Assembly: GCA_964452465.1 (NCBI GenBank)
Contig: CAYVMD010000018.1
Span: forward strand, 1 to 38,579
Length of the DNA: 38,579 bases
From: CAYVMD01 sp964452465
GTDB lineage: Bacteria > Armatimonadota > JACIXR01
Direction of reading: 5' to 3'
The notes under the pieces are model-generated. The model made no database searches. It had not been told where the DNA came from and worked only from the letters and a program-made list of their open reading frames with translations. The first letter of the stretch is position 1. The number at the start of each line of letters is the position of its first letter. This document shows positions 32,055 through 38,579 of the stretch, one piece after another. A program made the translations under genes and the position numbers.

Positions 32055-33107
32055 TTATTCGGGGGAGTCTGTAATTTCCCTTATCCCTTCTAAGAGCTTT
32101 TCTATTGCTTCGGGAGGGGAAACAGTCCTTACAGGTTTTCCCGCTTTGAAAAGAAGGGCGGATGACTTGCCAAAGGCTAATCCTATATCCGCATCCTTTG
32201 CCTCTCCCGGACCGTTCACTTCGCAACCCATAACCGCTACCTTGATAGGGCGAGGAGGTAGCGCTTTTAATGCCTCTTTTAAATCTTCGACTATCTCGAG
32301 TAGAGGCACAGAGCAACGAGCGCACATCGGGCAGGATACTATCCTCCATCCCCTTCGCCTGAGGTCCAATGCCTGTAAAATTTCCCAGGCGGTTTCTACT
32401 TCTTGGACCCCATCCGCGGTCAAGGAAACTCTTATCGTATCTCCCAATCCTCTGCTTAGAAGGATTCCCAAGCCCACCGCTGACCTTATCGCACCCTCTG
32501 GCATAGGACCTGCTTCCGTTATCCCGATATGGAGAGGGTAATCCCTCTTTTGGGCAAACCTCTCATAAGCCTCAACCGTGGTCTTCACATCAAACGCTTT
32601 GAGGGAAACGACGATATCTTGAAAATCCATTTCCTCCAGAATGGATGTTTCCCTCAAAGCGGACTCCACCATAGCTTCCGCAAGGGAGGAGGTATTCCCT
32701 CTTATATCCTTCGGTAACGATCCTGCATTTACCCCTATGCGGATGGGGATGTTTTTATCCTTTGCCATCTTTACTATCTCTTTTACTTTCTCCTTACTCC
32801 CAATCGTGCCTGGGTTTATCCTTATCTTGTCCACTCCCTGCTCCATTGACTTAAGGGCAAGGCGCCAGTCGAAGTGGATATCTGCAACGAGAGGAATGCT
32901 TATCCTCTCCTTGATTTTCCCGATGGCTACGACCGCCCTCTCGTTGGGCACTGCTACCCTTACTATTTCGCATCCTGCTCCCTCTAACCTCTTTATCTCC
33001 TCCACGACCCTTTCCACATCCTCGGTAGGAGAACGGGTCATGGATTGAACCGCTACGGGGTTATTGCCCCCTATCTTGATACTACCTATCCTAACTTCCC
33101 TACGCAT
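32055..33107 (-). CDS. ispG: 4-hydroxy-3-methylbut-2-enyl diphosphate synthase (IspG/GcpE)
   Basis: This 350-residue [4Fe-4S] enzyme converts methylerythritol cyclodiphosphate to HMBPP, the penultimate step of the MEP isoprenoid pathway. The N-terminal TIM barrel contains NNPVAVQSMTRSPTEDV, PLVADIHFD and KIRINPGTIG. The C-terminal cluster domain has CPMCAR and MGCEVNGPGEAKDADIG, giving the three cysteine ligands plus the conserved glutamate. The length fits the short bacterial form. It follows the RseB-like gene with only 2 bases between, so it is the last gene of the sigma-factor operon, an unusual place for an isoprenoid gene. Confidence 0.97.
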   Translation of the reverse strand: MRREVRIGSIKIGGNNPVAVQSMTRSPTEDVERVVEEIKRLEGAGCEIVRVAVPNERAVVAIGKIKERISIPLVADIHFDWRLALKSMEQGVDKIRINPGTIGSKEKVKEIVKMAKDKNIPIRIGVNAGSLPKDIRGNTSSLAEAMVESALRETSILEEMDFQDIVVSLKAFDVKTTVEAYERFAQKRDYPLHIGITEAGPMPEGAIRSAVGLGILLSRGLGDTIRVSLTADGVQEVETAWEILQALDLRRRGWRIVSCPMCARCSVPLLEIVEDLKEALKALPPRPIKVAVMGCEVNGPGEAKDADIGLAFGKSSALLFKAGKPVRTVSPPEAIEKLLEGIREITDSPE

Positions 33108-33109
33108 TT

Positions 33110-34021
33110 TTAACGGAGAGATTTGCCTATTCTCTCTAAAACTACCTTATCTACATTACCGGTTACTATGATGCTTTTTCCTCCCATGTTAAGGAGAAGG
33201 GATTGTTGACCATAAGGAGGTGGAGGAAGGGTCTTATAGGGGAAGGAGGTTTGAAGGATAGTGATTGGGTTTAATCCGTCGGTTAGGTGGATGAGGAGAG
33301 CGCTATATCTTCCCATCCTAAGGGGAGACATATGGAGGATCGCATAACCAGGGGGAAGATAAGATGGCAGGAGGGGAGCAAATCCTACCATTTGTCTTAT
33401 CTCCTCTTGGGAGAAATGTCTTGGGTGGGGTGCTTTGAAGGGCAAATTAAACTCCTCCTTCTTCAATGAAGGAGCAGGCTCTAAGGAAGCAAGATAAGTA
33501 GTGGAAAGGAGTTGCCCCGAGTGGGAGAAGCGTTCGGTACGCAGCCGTATGCCCGTGGCTTTATCCAGCCAAACCTTTATATATCCTCCTTTTATATGGG
33601 CGGGTTTTATGAGAAAGCCGAGGGCGGTGCGTCCCATTATCTTCGTTTCACTCAAAAATACCACAGTAGCGCTTTTGGAGAGGAGGTCCAGATGGATGTC
33701 TAAGGTGTCATGGGGCAAGAAGGAAGGTGGAAAGGCATGATGCCCCTTCGGTTTCAGTATGAAAAGCCCTTCCTCCCTTTTCAGGATAGCAGTGCCCCGC
33801 ATAGGGGGTGGCGATGTCAAATCGATCCGCCATTTGGAAGGGGACGCCCATTTCACTAACCCCTTGACCATAAAGCTTCCCTTCCGGGTAACGATTAAAT
33901 TCACTTGTTCCCCCGTCCAACTATACTTATTCCCCTTCTCCAATGTTTGACGGAAGAGGGAGAAGGTATCGAGGGCGAGAAAGTGGCAAGCAAGGAGGGA
34001 TAAAACGAGGAAGCGCTTCAT
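33110..34021 (-). CDS. RseB/MucB-like periplasmic regulator of the ECF sigma factor
   Basis: This 303-residue exported protein starts with a hydrophobic signal segment (MKRFLVLSLLACHFLALDTF). The N-terminal part (about 25-200) is a LolA/RseB-like beta sheet for hydrophobic ligands: VNLIVTRKGSFMVKGLVKWASPSKWRIDL, GLFILKP and GYIKVWLDKATGIRLRTERF. The C-terminal part (about 210-303) resembles the small RseB domain, with GFAPLLPSYLPPGY and ALLIHLTDGLNPITILQ. In the known system RseB binds RseA and delays its cleavage until lipid or outer-membrane signals arrive. It overlaps the anti-sigma gene by four bases and abuts ispG. Overall similarity is low, so the name rests on shape plus gene order. 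Confidence 0.72.
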   Translation of the reverse strand: MKRFLVLSLLACHFLALDTFSLFRQTLEKGNKYSWTGEQVNLIVTRKGSFMVKGLVKWASPSKWRIDLTSPPPMRGTAILKREEGLFILKPKGHHAFPPSFLPHDTLDIHLDLLSKSATVVFLSETKIMGRTALGFLIKPAHIKGGYIKVWLDKATGIRLRTERFSHSGQLLSTTYLASLEPAPSLKKEEFNLPFKAPHPRHFSQEEIRQMVGFAPLLPSYLPPGYAILHMSPLRMGRYSALLIHLTDGLNPITILQTSFPYKTLPPPPYGQQSLLLNMGGKSIIVTGNVDKVVLERIGKSLR

Positions 34022-34458
34022 TTTTCCGATATCAAAACCATCCTAAGCATAGCATCTTCTCTCATAAACGGGTTTTGCATAGTGTAATAGATATGCTGGG
34101 TGACATAATTGTTAAGGAAGTCTTCCTCTTTCGGTCTCCGTAAAGTGACCCATATAGAGGTTATGACCACGATGACCAGGAAAACGGTGGCAACTGCCTT
34201 AGCAACCCGGAAGCGCAAGGAAGGAATTCTTATCCCTTCCTTTGCCCTTATCTTTGCTCTAACCCTCTCCTGGAAGAAGGGACTCACCTTGGGGGAAGGA
34301 AGATGGGAGAGGATGCTCTTCAATTGCAAAGTTTGCTTGTAAAAGTTGCGGCAGCGAGGGCAGGAGGACAAGTGGGACAAGAGAAGTTCCTTCGCTTTAC
34401 TTTCCAATTGGTTATCCATCAATTTCATGGAAAGAAGGCGCGCCTTCTTACAATTCAT
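34018..34458 (-). CDS. Membrane anti-sigma factor with zinc-finger (ZAS) domain
   Basis: This 146-residue bitopic protein starts with a cytosolic zinc-finger anti-sigma domain: MNCKKAR gives a first cysteine, and HLSSCPRCRNFYKQ provides the HxxxCxxC triad (about 29-36). One membrane helix (about 85-105, AVATVFLVIVVITSIWV) leads to a short periplasmic tail. It would hold the ECF sigma factor inactive until proteolysis releases it. I prefer the ATG at 34456-34458, which has AAGGTG six bases upstream; two closer upstream codons (34464, 34467) are also in frame. It overlaps the sigma gene by 11 bases and the RseB-like gene by four. Confidence 0.85.
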   Translation of the reverse strand: MNCKKARLLSMKLMDNQLESKAKELLLSHLSSCPRCRNFYKQTLQLKSILSHLPSPKVSPFFQERVRAKIRAKEGIRIPSLRFRVAKAVATVFLVIVVITSIWVTLRRPKEEDFLNNYVTQHIYYTMQNPFMREDAMLRMVLISEK

Positions 34459-35032
34459 CCTCATCACCTTCTATATAGGGAGACAGCATCTCCCTTAGCA
34501 TTTGCCTTGCTTTAAATAAGCGAGACTTCACCGTGCCTAGCGGGCAATGCACGATGGAGGCGATCTCCTCATAGGAGAAGCCTTGCATGTCGTAGAGGAT
34601 AAGCACCTCTCTCAACTTGGAAGGCAATCTTTCTATCCCTTCCCGAACCCTTTTTAGAAGGTCCTCATTTTCAACATCATCCGAAGGGTCATCCAAGGCT
34701 GTGGGTTCCAAGTTGCCCGGAAGGTCCTCCAGGGGAAGGGAGGGTTTTCTTTTAAACTCTCTCTTGTGGTCCCTCACCAAGTTGAGGGCTATTGAGAATA
34801 GCCAAGTTTTAAACCGCCTCGGGTTCCTAAGACGGGGTAGGGCAAGAAAAGCCTTTAGAAAGCTCTCTTGTGCTATATCCTCTGCTTCCTCCCTTTGAGG
34901 AAGGTTATAGTAAATGAATTTAAATAACGAATCCTTATAGCGAGCGATCAAGATATCGAAAACCTCCTCCTCGCCTTCGCGAATCCTTTCCACTATCACA
35001 TGATCTGGCTCTTGGGATAAATCTCCTTTCAT
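34448..35032 (-). CDS. ECF-type RNA polymerase sigma factor (RpoE-like)
   Basis: This 194-residue sigma-70 family factor has region 2 (about 20-90), with VFDILIARYKDSLFKFIYYNL and EDIAQESFLKAFLALPRLRN, then NPRRFKTWLFSIALNLVRDHKR that melts the -10. Region 4 (about 130-182) holds ERLPSKLREVLILYDMQGFSYEEIASIV and GTVKSRLFKARQMLRE, the helix-turn-helix for the -35. There is no region 3, as expected for ECF factors. It heads the operon sigma, anti-sigma, RseB-like, ispG. The ATG has no ribosome site upstream (AAAGGAG lies just inside the coding sequence), which may indicate leaderless translation. Likely role: envelope stress response. Confidence 0.94.
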   Translation of the reverse strand: MKGDLSQEPDHVIVERIREGEEEVFDILIARYKDSLFKFIYYNLPQREEAEDIAQESFLKAFLALPRLRNPRRFKTWLFSIALNLVRDHKREFKRKPSLPLEDLPGNLEPTALDDPSDDVENEDLLKRVREGIERLPSKLREVLILYDMQGFSYEEIASIVHCPLGTVKSRLFKARQMLREMLSPYIEGDEDEL

Positions 35033-35068
35033 TTGTATGACGATTTAAATGGAAAAAGGTTCGATTTA

Positions 35069-35098
35069 ATTTTATCATCCTTTTGGGCCTTTGGTCAA
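35069..35098 (-). promoter_or_regulatory. Housekeeping promoter of the sigma-factor operon
   Basis: On the minus strand TTGACC, 18 bases, TAAAAT with TG one base before the -10. The leader would be about 30 bases. A second, ECF-like candidate lies closer to the gene at 35039-35062. Confidence 0.55.
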
Positions 35099-35112
35099 AA
35101 AGAGAATTTTGC

Positions 35113-35140
35113 TTGACAAAAGGAATTAGTTGATTAAAAT
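35113..35140 (+). promoter_or_regulatory. Promoter of leuA
   Basis: TTGACA, 16 bases, TAAAAT, with AAAGAGGTG 3' of it before the TTG start codon. No leader peptide or T-box fits in the short leader. Confidence 0.65.
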
Positions 35141-35159
35141 TATTAAAGAGGTGTCGACA

Positions 35160-36686
35160 TTGGCGGACAGAAGATACATCTTCGATACAACCGTAAGGGA
35201 CGGCGAGCAATCGCCAGGAGCTAGCCTGTATCCGGAGGAGAAACTACAGATAGCGCATCAATTGGCGCGTTTGGGAGTGGATGTAATAGAAGCGGGCTTC
35301 CCCATATCCTCAAGGGGGGATTTTGAAGCGGTGAGGAAAATAGCGGAGGAAGTGGAGGGACCCGTTATCTGTGCCCTTGCCCGAGCCAAGGAGGAGGATA
35401 TTAAAACGGCAGGGGAGGCATTGCGATTTTGCAAGAAGGGGCGCATTCATACTTTCATTGCTACCTCTGAAATCCACATGAAGAAAAAGTTGGAGATGTC
35501 CCCGCAAGAAGTGAAGAAGGCAGCGGTGGAGGCGGTTAGGTTGGCAAGAGAGTTCGTGGACGATGTGGAATTCTCCGCGGAAGATGCTACTCGCTCCGAT
35601 TTCGATTTCCTATGCGAGGTGTTTGAAGCGGTTATCGAAGCGGGGGCGAAAGTGATAAATGTCCCCGACACAGTGGGCTATGCAGTGCCCTTCGAATTTT
35701 ACGAACTTATAAAAAATCTCAGGGAAAAGACGAGGGGAATGGACAAGGTTATCTTAAGCGTGCATTGCCACAACGATTTGGGTTTAGCGGTGGCGAATTC
35801 CCTGGCAGCGATAAAGGCGGGAGCGAGACAGGTTGAGGGAACGATAAATGGGATAGGGGAGAGGGCGGGCAATGCGGCTTTAGAGGAAGTTATCATGGCG
35901 ATAATCACTCGGAAGGATATTTTCCCCTATGAGGTGGGAATCGAGACAACCGAGATATACCGCACCAGTAGATTGGTTTCCGATCTCACTGGGCTACCCA
36001 TCCAACCCAACAAGGCAATAGTAGGGGATAACGCTTTCGCCCACGAGGCAGGAATCCATGTCCACGGGGTGATGAAGGATAGGCAGACATATGAGATAAT
36101 AGATCCCCGCCAAGTAGGTATTCCGCAGAGCAAGATAGTTTTGGGGAAACATTCAGGGAGGCATGCTTTCGAACAAAAGGTGAAAGAGCTGGGTTATGAA
36201 TTAACGCGGGAGGAGTTAATGAGGAGTTATGCAAGGTTCAAAGATGTAGCAGATAGGAAGAAGGGGATAACCGACAAGGATATAGAAGCGATAATCTCGG
36301 ATGAGATTTTCGCCCCTCCGGAAATTTTCAGATTGGAACATGTGCAGGTTACCTCCGGCTCTGGGCTTCTGCCCACTGCTACAATACGCCTTGTCCGGGG
36401 AGGAGAAAGCTTCGTGGAATCCGCAGTGGGGGTAGGGCCTGTGGATGCCATATATAAGGCAATATCTAAAGTATTTGCTATCCCGCATGAATTAGTGGAT
36501 TTCCGGGTGGAATCCATCACGGGGGAAACGGAAGCGATCGGAGAGGTGACGACGAGGATCTCCCATGAGGGGAAAATATACACGGGGAAGGGAGCTTCCC
36601 AGGACATTTTAGAAGCATCTGCAAAGGCATATGTGCAGGCACTTAACAAACTCTTAGCATTTACTACAACAAAGAAAGGAGAGTAG
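35160..36686 (+). CDS. leuA: 2-isopropylmalate synthase
   Basis: This 508-residue enzyme condenses acetyl-CoA with 2-oxoisovalerate in the first committed step of leucine synthesis. The TIM barrel starts YIFDTTVRDGEQSPGASLYP with the metal- and substrate-binding Arg-Asp. SVHCHNDLGLAVANSLAAI holds the HxH metal site, and GTINGIGERAGNAALEEV is the family signature. The C-terminal LeuA dimer domain (about 390-500) is the allosteric region. I start at TTG 35160-35162 because GAGGTG is six bases upstream and MADRRYIFD matches the family start; the TTG ten codons earlier would lie in the promoter. LeuA-type, not the related citramalate or homocitrate synthases, is judged from overall similarity. 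Confidence 0.93.
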   Translation: MADRRYIFDTTVRDGEQSPGASLYPEEKLQIAHQLARLGVDVIEAGFPISSRGDFEAVRKIAEEVEGPVICALARAKEEDIKTAGEALRFCKKGRIHTFIATSEIHMKKKLEMSPQEVKKAAVEAVRLAREFVDDVEFSAEDATRSDFDFLCEVFEAVIEAGAKVINVPDTVGYAVPFEFYELIKNLREKTRGMDKVILSVHCHNDLGLAVANSLAAIKAGARQVEGTINGIGERAGNAALEEVIMAIITRKDIFPYEVGIETTEIYRTSRLVSDLTGLPIQPNKAIVGDNAFAHEAGIHVHGVMKDRQTYEIIDPRQVGIPQSKIVLGKHSGRHAFEQKVKELGYELTREELMRSYARFKDVADRKKGITDKDIEAIISDEIFAPPEIFRLEHVQVTSGSGLLPTATIRLVRGGESFVESAVGVGPVDAIYKAISKVFAIPHELVDFRVESITGETEAIGEVTTRISHEGKIYTGKGASQDILEASAKAYVQALNKLLAFTTTKKGE

Positions 36687-36691
36687 AGAAA

Positions 36692-37255
36692 ATGAAAGAA
36701 GAGAGGATTTCAGCCCAAGAGGTTGCTAAGGCGTTGAACCTAAACCCGGCTAAATTGATAAACTGGCAGAAAAAAGGGATTCTCCCTCCTGCTCCCCGAA
36801 AAGGTAAGAAGAGGTATTATACTGAAGAATACCTGGAAGAGGCTAAAAAATTCCTTGAGCAACATCTTTTTTCCCATCAAGTTAAAAAACTTCTTGGCAT
36901 AGGCGAATCACGGTTGGCGAAGTTAATTAGAGCGGGGCTTTTGAGAATAAAGAAAGCAGGCAGATTGAGGGTTTTCTTTAAGGACGAAGTGGAGGAGTTG
37001 CAGAAACAATCCAAGGACTTAAGGATGGTCATAAAGGAAAAAGTAGGGTTCAGCAAGACCGATGTAGCTCAATGCCTGGGAGTAAGCAGACAAACATTAT
37101 ATACCTGGTTGAGGCAGGGAGTCATCAAGCCTCCTTTGAAAAACGGTCGACCGTTTTTCAATAACGAGTTTATCAATCGCATAAAGGAGGAACTGGCTCC
37201 GAGAATAGAAAGGGCGCAGAGGATGAAGGAGAAGATGCTTTCCGATAAGAAGTGA
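36692..37255 (+). CDS. Protein with three helix-turn-helix (MerR/excisionase-like) modules
   Basis: This 187-residue basic protein contains three similar modules of about 45 residues, each a helix-turn-helix plus a wing: ISAQEVAKALNLNPAKLINWQKKGILP (about 6-32), FSHQVKKLLGIGESRLAKLIRAGLL (about 60-84) and FSKTDVAQCLGVSRQTLYTWLRQGVI (about 119-144). Each is followed by a Lys/Arg-rich turn and a short F/Y-rich strand such as KKRYYTEEYLEE, LRVFFKDEVEEL and GRPFFNNEFINR. No ligand domain is seen. It may be a DNA-binding regulator or architectural protein. It starts 5 bases after leuA, so the two are probably co-transcribed, and its stop overlaps the lnt start (GTGA). I do not recognise a named family. 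Confidence 0.7.
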   Translation: MKEERISAQEVAKALNLNPAKLINWQKKGILPPAPRKGKKRYYTEEYLEEAKKFLEQHLFSHQVKKLLGIGESRLAKLIRAGLLRIKKAGRLRVFFKDEVEELQKQSKDLRMVIKEKVGFSKTDVAQCLGVSRQTLYTWLRQGVIKPPLKNGRPFFNNEFINRIKEELAPRIERAQRMKEKMLSDKK

Positions 37256-38579
37256 TCTTTCTCCCTCTCCTATCTGCCCTACTACTAATCCTCGCCTTTC
37301 CCACCCTTAATTTCTACCCTTTAGCCTGGGTCTCTTTGTTCCCTTTTCTTAGTGTACTTAGAAGAGTCTCTCTCCGTCGTGCTTTTGGATTCGGGTGGCT
37401 TTTCGGCTTTGTATTTATGGGGGGATTGCTTTATTGGATATGGATATTCGGCTTCATCCCTTGGTTTCTCCTCGCCTTATTCCAAGGTTTTTATTTTGCT
37501 ATTTTCGCCNNNNNNNNNNGCTGTTCTCCTTTCTCAAAAGGGAGGGGGTGTGGGGAGCATTTCTCTCTGCTTCCTTGTGGGTGGGGATAGAACACCTTCG
37601 AGGGATGGGGAAGTTCGGCTTTACTTGGGGAACTCTTGCCCAAAGCCAATTCCTGGATGTGTCTCTTTTAGGCATCTGCAAGATCGGGGGGATGTGGCTT
37701 CTTACCTTTTGTATAGTTTTCAGCAACGCTATTTTAGCTTTCCTTGCTCACCGCAGGAAATTCTTCTATTGGGCAGGTTTTCTTCTTCTGCTCCATCTCC
37801 TCGGTTTCGCTTGCAACAAAATATGGTATACCGCTCCCCGCTTCGAGGTAGCGATCATGCAGGCAGGGGAAGGACAAAGGCTCCTGGAGGAGAGGACTAT
37901 CTGGAGTAGTCCTTCCGTATCTCAACTCATAGAGACATATCGATCTTTGGCGAAGAAGATCGGGAAACCTTTCCTCATTGTCTTTCCCGAAACCGCTTTC
38001 CCCGTTTCCATCCTCGAGGTGGAAAGTGTTAAAAACTGGTTAGCCACGCTGGCAAGAAGCAAGAACGCCCATGTGTTAGTGGGAACACCCGTTGAGGAAA
38101 ATGGCAAGATTTTCAATAGGGCGTTTCTCTTCTCACCCGAAGGAGAGATCGTGGATAAATACGATAAAGTTCATCTCGTTCCTTATGGGGAATTCGTGCC
38201 CGGAAGGGAGAGATTCCCTTGGCTTAAAAAATTTGGCATAAGGGATTTTGATTTCTCGCCCGGAAAAGAATGGCGTCCTTTACCAGCGGGAGACATTGAT
38301 ATAGGGGTGATGATATGTTTCGAGTCGATATTCCCCCGGATAGGAAGGAAGTTGGTTCGAGATGGAGCAGATGTATTAGTGGTGATAACCAATGATTCCT
38401 GGTTTGGTAGGACCTGGGCAGCAGAGCAACACCTTGCCTTTTCCGCCTTGCGAGCCAGCGAGGAAGGGAGCTATCTCCTAAGGGCAACGACTTCTGGAAT
38501 ATCTGCCCTCATAGCCCCTAATGGGAGGATCCTCCAAAGGACATCTCTTTTCCAGCCTGCTTTCTTGAAAGGAAAAGTG
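37252..38579 (+). CDS. lnt: Apolipoprotein N-acyltransferase Lnt (crosses an N gap, 3' end outside window)
   Basis: Lnt transfers an acyl chain to the N-terminal cysteine of lipoproteins at the outer face of the inner membrane. The N-terminal membrane part starts at GTG 37252 (FLPLLSALLLILAFPTLNFYPLAWVSLFPFL). After the gap the frame shifts by one relative to ten N (true codons begin at 37521: LFSFLKREGVWGAF), so the gap length is wrong and not the gene. The nitrilase-like domain shows the catalytic Glu in IVFPETAFP, the Lys in KYDKVHLVPYGEFVPG and the Cys in VMICFESIFP, then NDSWFGRTWAAEQH. The gene runs off the right edge after GKV. It starts inside the stop codon of the preceding HTH gene. 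Presence of Lnt supports a diderm envelope. Confidence 0.93.
37510..37519. other. Assembly gap (10 N) inside lnt
   Basis: Ten N break the lnt reading frame. Frames on the two sides differ by one base if ten is taken literally, so the placeholder does not reflect the real length. Confidence 0.95.

Noticed and set aside
37252..37590. Frameshift mutation in lnt
   Set aside because: The frame change coincides with the ten-N placeholder; catalytic residues downstream are intact, so the gap length, not a mutation, explains it.

Overview
This window reads as a chromosomal segment from a diderm (Gram-negative-type) bacterium of moderate GC content. Two runs of exactly ten N (15549-15558 and 37510-37519) show that it is a scaffold with unresolved joins, probably a draft or metagenome-assembled genome. 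Lnt, a secretin and an RseB-like periplasmic protein indicate an outer membrane. The best lineage guess is an Armatimonadota/Fervidibacteria-like thermophile. It rests on an HspR-controlled dnaK operon, a large Alu-type SRP RNA, a DUF6785-like membrane protein, a DUF4434-like glycosidase-fold protein and Gly-rich pilus proteins. This is inference, not proof.

Layout. (1) 1-4364, minus strand: heat-shock operon dnaK-hsp20-grpE-dnaJ-hspR with an extended -10 promoter; hspR runs off the left edge. (2) 4383-11539, minus: the Complex I membrane arm nuoH-I-J-K-L-M-N, without nuoA-G. (3) 11540-12478: non-coding DNA and a decayed TPR gene. (4) 12479-15474, minus: sugar ABC permease, sugar-binding protein and a DUF4434-like protein, with no ATPase. 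(5) 15476-17184: an N gap flanked by a direct repeat, then dnaA on the plus strand. (6) 17190-21652, minus: DUF6785-like protein, SRP RNA with its own promoter, and a TPR-PDZ-TPR protein. (7) 21731-24929: a 46-residue CxxC protein coupled to a NapH-like ferredoxin membrane protein (plus), facing a thioredoxin-like protein, a ModC-like ATPase and dut (minus). (8) 25091-31983, plus: type IV pilus assembly genes pilM (interrupted by an in-frame TAA), pilN, pilO, a PilP-like gene, an STN-domain/Gly-Tyr-rich protein and the secretin pilQ. (9) 32019-35098, minus: ECF sigma factor, zinc anti-sigma factor, RseB-like protein and ispG in one overlapping operon, separated from pilQ by a bidirectional terminator. 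(10) 35113-38579, plus: leuA, a protein with three helix-turn-helix modules, and lnt, which crosses the second N gap and runs off the right edge.

How it fits together. Two stress circuits are present: HspR autoregulation of cytosolic chaperones, and an envelope-stress sigma/anti-sigma/RseB module that carries an isoprenoid gene. The most unusual region is the pilus locus. PilN, PilO and PilP all carry Met-Gly-Pro low-complexity segments, the STN protein has a Gly-Tyr-Arg repeat tail, and the secretin has an elastin-like Gly-Ala-Pro-Val insertion. Several genes have -10 elements only 6-12 bases before the start codon and no good Shine-Dalgarno sequence, which suggests leaderless or very short-leader transcripts.
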